Shown here: one piece after another, positions 59,474 through 64,000 of the stretch
How the letters are laid out: each line of letters opens with the position of its first letter
Numbering within the stretch: the first letter of the stretch is position 1
Origin: an uncultured Eubacteriaceae bacterium
GTDB lineage: Bacteria; Bacillota; Clostridia; Lachnospirales; CAG-274
DNA: 64,000 nucleotides
Direction of reading: 5' to 3'
NCBI GenBank assembly: GCA_947167715.1
Contig: CAMVJD010000009.1
Span: 20,152 to 84,151, forward strand
Notes under the pieces: model-generated
Seen by the model: only the letters and a program-made list of their open reading frames with translations
Database searches by the model: none
What the model was told of the DNA's origin: nothing
Position numbers and translations under genes: made by a program

Positions 59474-60070
59474 ATGTATATTGTGGTCGATTTTGAGTTT
59501 AATCAGGCTTTTGATTTTGGAAAAGGCTGTGAGCCGGAGCCTTCGTGCAGGTTTGAAATAATACAGATAGGCGCGGTAAAGCTGGACGATAATTTTAACG
59601 AAACAGCGCGCTTTTCGGAATATATAAAACCGGGGATATATACTCGTCTGCATCCGTATGTTGCGAAAATGACGGGCATAACCGAAGAAGAGCTGCGAAA
59701 AGCCGATGATTTTGTAAGTGTATATAAAAGGTTTCGTGAGTTTTGCGGAAAGGAGCATATTTACTGCGTGTGGGGCAGTGCGGATATAAGGGTGCTTTAC
59801 CGCAATTTAGGCTATTATGACCTGATACCCGAGGATGTTGTTGCGGAATATATCGATGTTCAGCAGATAATGGTGCGGTATTTAAAATACGGCAGGGGCA
59901 GAAGCATAGGCCTTAAAAATGCCGTTGAAATGTTGGGGCTGGAAACAGAGATACCTTTTCACAATGCGCTTGGCGATGCGGTCTATACCGCAGAGGTATT
60001 TAAGCGTATACACGGCTGCGGCGACGGCATAAGGGTGTTTAATTCAAAGCATATAAAAAAGAAAAAATGA
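59474..60070 (+). CDS. DEDDh-type 3'-5' exonuclease
   Basis: 198 residues. Exonuclease motifs: ExoI IVVDFEFNQAF (DxE), ExoII WGSADIRVLYRNL, ExoIII FHNALGDAVYTAEVF (HxxxxxD), so the metal-binding acidic residues and the His are all present. It is similar to inhibitor-of-KinA-pathway-like (KapD) exonucleases of Firmicutes, which have this length and start. It should trim RNA or single-stranded DNA from the 3' end. Basic tail KHIKKKK. Second gene after lysR; terminator-like hairpin about 40 bp downstream. Confidence 0.87.
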   Translation: MYIVVDFEFNQAFDFGKGCEPEPSCRFEIIQIGAVKLDDNFNETARFSEYIKPGIYTRLHPYVAKMTGITEEELRKADDFVSVYKRFREFCGKEHIYCVWGSADIRVLYRNLGYYDLIPEDVVAEYIDVQQIMVRYLKYGRGRSIGLKNAVEMLGLETEIPFHNALGDAVYTAEVFKRIHGCGDGIRVFNSKHIKKKK

Positions 60071-60109
60071 AAGTTCAAGCCTATTAACTTGCATAATTTA
60101 AAATACTTT

Positions 60110-60156
60110 GCGGCGGACAATGTTGTAACAAATATCCGCTGCATTTTATTTTTTCG
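60110..60156 (+). terminator. Terminator after the exonuclease gene
   Basis: GCGGCGGA (60110-60117) pairs with TCCGCTGC (60135-60142, one mismatch), followed by ATTTTATTTTTT. Confidence 0.75.
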
Positions 60157-60230
60157 TGCATTTTGCAGAGTTTAACGGCGATATGCTGAATAAATCAAAA
60201 ACATTTAATGCATTTTTTACATTTGGGTTA

Positions 60231-60259
60231 TTGACAAAGGTATAAAAAAAGGCTATTAT
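60231..60259 (+). promoter_or_regulatory. Promoter of the Re-citrate synthase / IDH operon
   Basis: TTGACA (60231-60236), 17-nt spacer, TATTAT (60254-60259), 43 bp before the TTG start codon. Confidence 0.75.
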
Positions 60260-60302
60260 ATTACTATGAGGTAAGTGTAAACTAAAATAAGGGGGAAAAA
60301 TT

Positions 60303-61712
60303 TTGTTTATATACAATACTAAAACAAACCTTCTGGAGCGCGGTGAAACGCATTACCCTCTTCAGGATGTAGACAGACCCAATTTATACGACAATTTATA
60401 TAATTACGATGAGGTGCCCAAAATTGCATTTAACCACCGCATTGTGCCCATAGATATGCCAAACGATATATGGATAACCGATACGACCTTTCGTGACGGT
60501 CAGCAGTCGAGGGAGCCTTATACCGTAAAGCAGATAGAGCATATATATAAGCTTTTGCATAAGCTTGGCGGCCCAAAGGGCAAAATACGTCAAAGTGAAT
60601 TTTTTGTATATTCAAAAAAAGATCAGGATGCGGTTTATCGCTGCCTTGAGCAGGGCTACAATTTCCCAGAGGTCACAACCTGGATAAGGGCAAGCAGCAA
60701 GGATTTTGAGCTTGTTAAGTCAATTGGCGTTAAGGAAACGGGTATACTTGTAAGCTGCTCGGATTATCATATTTTTTATAAAATGAATATGAAACGCAGC
60801 GAGATAATCGAATACTATATGAAGACCATAAGGGAGTGTATCGATTACGGTATACGTCCGCGTTGCCATTTTGAGGATATAACAAGGGCCGATTTTTACG
60901 GCTTTGTGGTACCCTTTGCAAGCGAATTGATGAAGCTTTACGAGGAAACGGGCATGCCTATAAAAATACGCGCCTGCGATACTATGGGTTATGGCGTTAC
61001 CTTCCCGGGTACCGTTCTTCCGCGAAGCGTGCAGGGTATAATTTACGGTCTGCATCACCATGCGGGTGTTCCCAGCGAGCTTTTGGAATGGCATGGTCAC
61101 AATGATTTTTACCGCTCGGTCGTTAATGCATCAAATGCATGGCTTTACGGCTGCAGCGGCGTAAATACATCACTTTTCGGCATAGGCGAAAGAACGGGCA
61201 ATACCCCGCTTGAGGCCATGGTAATGGAATATGCACAGCTGCGCGGTACGCTTGACGGTATGGATACTACCGTTATTACGGAGCTTGCCGAGTATTTTGA
61301 AAAAGAGATAGGCTATGAGATACCGCCTATGACACCCTTTGTCGGCTCTAATTTCAATGTTACCCGTGCGGGCATCCACGCCGACGGCATACTTAAAAAC
61401 GAGGAGATCTACAATATCTTTAATACCGAGCTTTTGCTTAACCGTCCCGTAAGGATAGCTGTCAGCAAAACATCAGGTCTTGCAGGTGTTGCACATTGGG
61501 TAAATACCTTCTACAAATTAAAGGGTAAAGCGGCTTATGATAAAAAGCATCCCGTTATCGTGCAGATAAAGGATTGGGTGGATAAACAGTATGACGACGG
61601 CCGCGTTACCGTAATAAGTGATAAAGAGCTTGCAAGAGTAAGCGGTATTTTTATGGAACGCTATGAAAGCGAAATGATTAAAACCAAAAAATCCGAAGAC
61701 GATTTTATTTAA
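60303..61712 (+). CDS. HMGL-like acyltransferase, probable Re-citrate synthase
   Basis: 469 residues, starting at TTG (MFIYNTKTNLLERG) behind AAGGGGGA. The DRE-TIM metallolyase domain spans about 52-330: ITDTTFRDGQQSREPYT (Asp60, Arg64, Asp65, Gln67), RCHFEDITRADFYGF, RACDTMGYGVTFPG and LEWHGHNDFYRSVVNAS (metal-binding HxH), GERTGNTPLEAMVMEYAQL. Relatives are isopropylmalate, homocitrate and Re-citrate synthases. The N-terminal 50-residue extension, the length and the adjacent isocitrate dehydrogenase gene favour Re-citrate synthase, which makes citrate from acetyl-CoA and oxaloacetate in Clostridia lacking the usual enzyme. No leucine genes are adjacent. Homocitrate synthase is the main alternative. 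Confidence 0.78.
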   Translation: MFIYNTKTNLLERGETHYPLQDVDRPNLYDNLYNYDEVPKIAFNHRIVPIDMPNDIWITDTTFRDGQQSREPYTVKQIEHIYKLLHKLGGPKGKIRQSEFFVYSKKDQDAVYRCLEQGYNFPEVTTWIRASSKDFELVKSIGVKETGILVSCSDYHIFYKMNMKRSEIIEYYMKTIRECIDYGIRPRCHFEDITRADFYGFVVPFASELMKLYEETGMPIKIRACDTMGYGVTFPGTVLPRSVQGIIYGLHHHAGVPSELLEWHGHNDFYRSVVNASNAWLYGCSGVNTSLFGIGERTGNTPLEAMVMEYAQLRGTLDGMDTTVITELAEYFEKEIGYEIPPMTPFVGSNFNVTRAGIHADGILKNEEIYNIFNTELLLNRPVRIAVSKTSGLAGVAHWVNTFYKLKGKAAYDKKHPVIVQIKDWVDKQYDDGRVTVISDKELARVSGIFMERYESEMIKTKKSEDDFI

Positions 61713-61732
61713 TATACGAAAGGATGAAAATA

Positions 61733-62887
61733 ATGAACAAAATTGAAGCAGCAAAGGAAAAATTCGGTAAACTTATAGAGGAACAGCTTGCCAGAGTGGA
61801 AAGAATGAAGCAGGATAAGGATTTTATCGACTTTTCAACTCTTCCTGTTATTAAAATAGGTATCTGCGGCGGCGATGGCATTGGGCCCGCAATTACCGCA
61901 CAGGCACAGAGGATACTTGAATTTTTGCTTGCAGACGAGGTAAAAAGCGGTAAGGTAGAGTTTAAGGTAATTGACGGCCTTACTATCGAAAACAGAATTG
62001 CCGCAGGCAAGGCTATCCCCGACGACGTGCTTGCACAGTTAAAGGAATGCCCCGTTATTTTAAAGGGACCTACTACCACACCCAGAGCAGGCGACAAGGT
62101 AAATATCGAGTCTGCAAATGTTGCAATGCGCAAGGAGCTTGACCTTTTCGCAAATGTCCGCCCCGTAAGAATACCCGAGGAGGGCATCGACTGGACGTTC
62201 TACCGTGAAAACACCGAGGGCTCCTATACACTCGGCTCAAAGGGCTTTGACATTGACGAGGATCTTGCTTTTGACTTTACGGTAGCTACAACAGACGGTA
62301 CCGAAAGAATTATCCGTGCTGCCTTTGACTATGCAAAGAAAAACAACAAGGGCAAGGTGACCTGTGTTACAAAGGCAAATATCATAAAGACAACAGACGG
62401 CAAGTTCCTTAATATGTTCAAGGAGATCGCAAAGGAATATCCCGATATCGAAACAGACGACTGGTATATCGATATTATGACCGCAAAGCTTATCGACCAG
62501 AAGAGAAGACGCGACTTTAAGGTAGTTGTTCTTCCCAACCTTTACGGCGATATCATCACAGACGAGGCTGCCGAGTTCCAGGGCGGTGTAGGTACTGCGG
62601 GAAGTATAAATATGGGTAAAAAGTACGCTATGTTCGAGGCTATCCACGGTTCTGCGCCCCGTATGGTCGAGGAAGGCCGCGACAAGTATGCAGACCCCTG
62701 CTCGATAATCCGTGCCGCAAGTATGCTGCTTGCACATATCGGCTACGGCGATAAGGCCGCTAAACTTGACGAGGCACTTGATATCTGTACTCAAAAAGAA
62801 AAGAAAATACAGATAACGGGCCATGACGACGGCTGCACAAGCGCGGAGCTTGCGGACTACATCATGGAAACTATTCAGAAGTTATAA
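61733..62887 (+). CDS. icd: Isocitrate/isopropylmalate dehydrogenase family protein, probable NAD(P)-isocitrate dehydrogenase
   Basis: 384 residues from the ATG 8 nt after GAAAGGAT; an in-frame ATG 9 bases earlier lies inside that site. Family motifs: IGICGGDGIGPAITAQA, LKGPTTTPRAGDKVNIESANVAMRKELDLFANVRPVR (substrate-binding), FYRENTEGSYTLGS, VTCVTKANIIKTTDG, and VVVLPNLYGDIITDEAAEFQGGVGTAGSINMG, FEAIHGSAPRM. The 40-residue N-terminal extension before the fold is longer than in 3-isopropylmalate dehydrogenases. With the upstream synthase (20 bp gap) and an aconitase elsewhere it would make 2-oxoglutarate for glutamate synthesis. Isopropylmalate or homoisocitrate remain possible substrates. 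Confidence 0.83.
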   Translation: MNKIEAAKEKFGKLIEEQLARVERMKQDKDFIDFSTLPVIKIGICGGDGIGPAITAQAQRILEFLLADEVKSGKVEFKVIDGLTIENRIAAGKAIPDDVLAQLKECPVILKGPTTTPRAGDKVNIESANVAMRKELDLFANVRPVRIPEEGIDWTFYRENTEGSYTLGSKGFDIDEDLAFDFTVATTDGTERIIRAAFDYAKKNNKGKVTCVTKANIIKTTDGKFLNMFKEIAKEYPDIETDDWYIDIMTAKLIDQKRRRDFKVVVLPNLYGDIITDEAAEFQGGVGTAGSINMGKKYAMFEAIHGSAPRMVEEGRDKYADPCSIIRAASMLLAHIGYGDKAAKLDEALDICTQKEKKIQITGHDDGCTSAELADYIMETIQKL

Positions 62888-62896
62888 TTTTTATCG

Positions 62897-62927
62897 GACC
62901 GCTGTGAAAAATGCAGCGGTCTTTTTT
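62897..62927 (+). terminator. Terminator after the isocitrate dehydrogenase gene
   Basis: GACCGCTG (62897-62904) and CAGCGGTC (62914-62921) form a perfect 8-bp stem, followed by six T. Confidence 0.92.
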
Positions 62928-62955
62928 CATATTCTTATACTGTTTTGAATATAAT
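62928..62955 (+). promoter_or_regulatory. Sigma-E-like promoter of spoIVA
   Basis: CATATT (62928-62933), 14-nt spacer, AATATAAT (62948-62955). This resembles the sigma-E pattern (GNATATT / CATACAAT). Mother-cell sigma-E control is what spoIVA has in B. subtilis. Confidence 0.5.
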
Positions 62956-62992
62956 TATCTATCTGAAAATTACATAAAACGGAGGATAGAAT

Positions 62993-64000
62993 ATGGACCA
63001 AAACATATACAAGGACATATCTGCCCGCACCAAGGGCGACATTTACATTGGGGTGGTGGGACCCGTAAGGACGGGAAAATCCACTTTTATAAGGCGGTTT
63101 ATGGACACGGCTGTGCTGCCGCGGATAGAGGACAGCTACGACAGACAGCGCACCGAGGACGAGCTGCCGCAGAGTGCGCAGGGACGTACCATAATGACCG
63201 CCGAGCCGAAATTTGTGCCAAGTGAGGGAGTGCAGATAAAAATTGCGGACGATATCAGCTGCAACGTGCGCCTTATAGACTGTGTAGGCTATCTTGTAAA
63301 CGGCGCAAACGGCCACCTTGACGGGGATGCACCGCGTATGGTGTCTACGCCGTGGTCGGAGGAAAAGCTGCCATTTGAGCAGGCTGCGGAAATGGGTACA
63401 AACAAGGTAATAACAAAGCATTCCACCGTGGGCGTGGTAGTGACCTCGGACGGAAGCTTTACGGATATAGAACGTGAAAATTACATCCTGCCCGAGGAAC
63501 GTGTTGTTCGCGAATTAAAGGAGATAAATAAGCCGTTTTTGGTGGTTTTAAATTCCAATACCCCGTATTCGCCCGAAACGCAAAAGCTTGCACAGGAGCT
63601 TTCGCAAAAATACAAGGTCCCCGTGCTGCCCATAAACTGCCTGCAGCTTAAAGAGGACGACATTTCAAAAATACTTGAGACCCTTTTGTATGAATTTCCA
63701 ATGTCGCAGCTTAATATTGACCTGCCCAGGTGGGTAGAGGCGCTTCCTGCCGAGCATTGGCTTAAAAAGGGTATAATTGAAAACATAAAAAAAGCATCCG
63801 AGGATATGGACTATCTGTATCAGGTAAGAGAAAACACGGATAAATTTAAAAACGAGTTTGTATCAAGGGCGTATCTGCATGATCTTGACCTTGGCACGGG
63901 CGTAGGCGAAATTGAGCTTGCGCCGGACGAGAGCCTTTTTTACAAGGTGCTTTCCGAGACCACGGGCAGCGATATAACCGACGAATATAAGCTTATTTCG
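62993..64000 (+). CDS. spoIVA: Stage IV sporulation protein A (partial)
   Basis: The first 336 of about 490 residues; the gene runs off the right edge. SpoIVA is an ATPase that polymerises on the forespore surface and anchors the spore coat. The start MDQNIYKDISARTKGDIYIGVVGPVRTGKSTFIRRFM contains the Walker A motif (residues 23-30). Further conserved stretches: RLIDCVGYLVNGANGHL, ITKHSTVGVVVTSDGS and FLVVLNSNTPYSPETQKLA. ATG behind GGAGGATAGA. Preceded by a terminator and a sigma-E-like promoter, so it is transcribed on its own. It confirms that the organism carries an endospore programme. Confidence 0.96.
   Translation, partial: MDQNIYKDISARTKGDIYIGVVGPVRTGKSTFIRRFMDTAVLPRIEDSYDRQRTEDELPQSAQGRTIMTAEPKFVPSEGVQIKIADDISCNVRLIDCVGYLVNGANGHLDGDAPRMVSTPWSEEKLPFEQAAEMGTNKVITKHSTVGVVVTSDGSFTDIERENYILPEERVVRELKEINKPFLVVLNSNTPYSPETQKLAQELSQKYKVPVLPINCLQLKEDDISKILETLLYEFPMSQLNIDLPRWVEALPAEHWLKKGIIENIKKASEDMDYLYQVRENTDKFKNEFVSRAYLHDLDLGTGVGEIELAPDESLFYKVLSETTGSDITDEYKLIS

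Noticed and set aside
62911..63225. 104-codon plus-strand frame overlapping the spoIVA start
   Set aside because: Shadow of spoIVA in another frame; it starts within the terminator and promoter region.

Overview
The window looks like chromosome from a low-GC, anaerobic, endospore-forming member of the Clostridia. Evidence: a true Spo0A, SpoIVA, the HrcA/CIRCE-controlled hrcA-grpE-dnaK-dnaJ cluster, RqcH, a Re-citrate-synthase-like/IDH pair, NfnAB-type electron bifurcation genes, and strong AGGAGG ribosome binding sites with TTGACA-17-TATAAT promoters. Two large secreted pectate lyases (PL9 and PL1), a probable third at the left edge, poly-serine linkers and a dockerin protein point to a plant-cell-wall (pectin) degrader of the gut. 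A Monoglobus-like organism is my guess from memory, not something I could test.

Layout. 1-5.5 kb: a leftward operon with an ECF-type sigma factor, its membrane anti-sigma, a small secreted protein, a 1139-residue secreted papain-fold protein that has lost its catalytic Cys and Asn, and the signal peptide of a probable pectate lyase. 5.5-9.25 kb: a minimal integrative mobilizable element (MOBP relaxase, Tn916-like Xis and Int, probable oriT). 9.3-16.7 kb: tyrosine phosphatase, adenosine deaminase, PHP phosphatase, WYL regulator, a signal-less amidase facing a divergent Spo0A-like protein across a perfect Spo0A box, YhaM and an RNA methyltransferase. 16.7-22.5 kb: divergent PL9 and PL1 pectate lyases sharing a 659-bp control region. 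22.6-27.1 kb: cyclophilin, phosphoesterase, small alarmone synthetase, CYTH phosphatase and spo0A. 27.3-30.4 kb: an acidic disordered protein with a pseudokinase. 30.5-35.3 kb: dockerin protein, CDF transporter, RqcH. 35.5-40.6 kb: heat-shock cluster interrupted by repeats. 40.8-46.4 kb: membrane and cell-surface proteins, LarC, a DMT transporter. 46.5-48.9 kb: cold-shock protein, a candidate sRNA, and a NifX-like / C_GCAxxG_C_C / MBL operon. 49-52 kb: NfnAB and an SDR. 52.2-55.5 kb: a preQ1-I riboswitch with a queuosine-precursor transporter, then tyrA-aroA. 55.6-60.1 kb: ArsR/P1B-ATPase metal efflux, a large structured element, LysR and an exonuclease. 60.2-64 kb: Re-citrate-synthase-like enzyme, IDH and the start of spoIVA.

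How it fits together. Pectin breakdown is handled by secreted multimodular lyases that share one family of beta-rich WNF modules. The same module occurs three times in the inactive protease-like protein of the sigma-factor operon, which suggests that this operon and the lyases work on the same surface or substrate. Sporulation is represented by spo0A, spoIVA and a Spo0A-box locus containing a receiver-degenerate Spo0A relative. Several intergenic spaces hold long inverted repeats, tandem hairpin repeats or multi-stem structures (23.1, 37.3, 39.2, 52.0 and 58.2 kb) that no gene explains. No rRNA, tRNA, CRISPR array or transposase was found.
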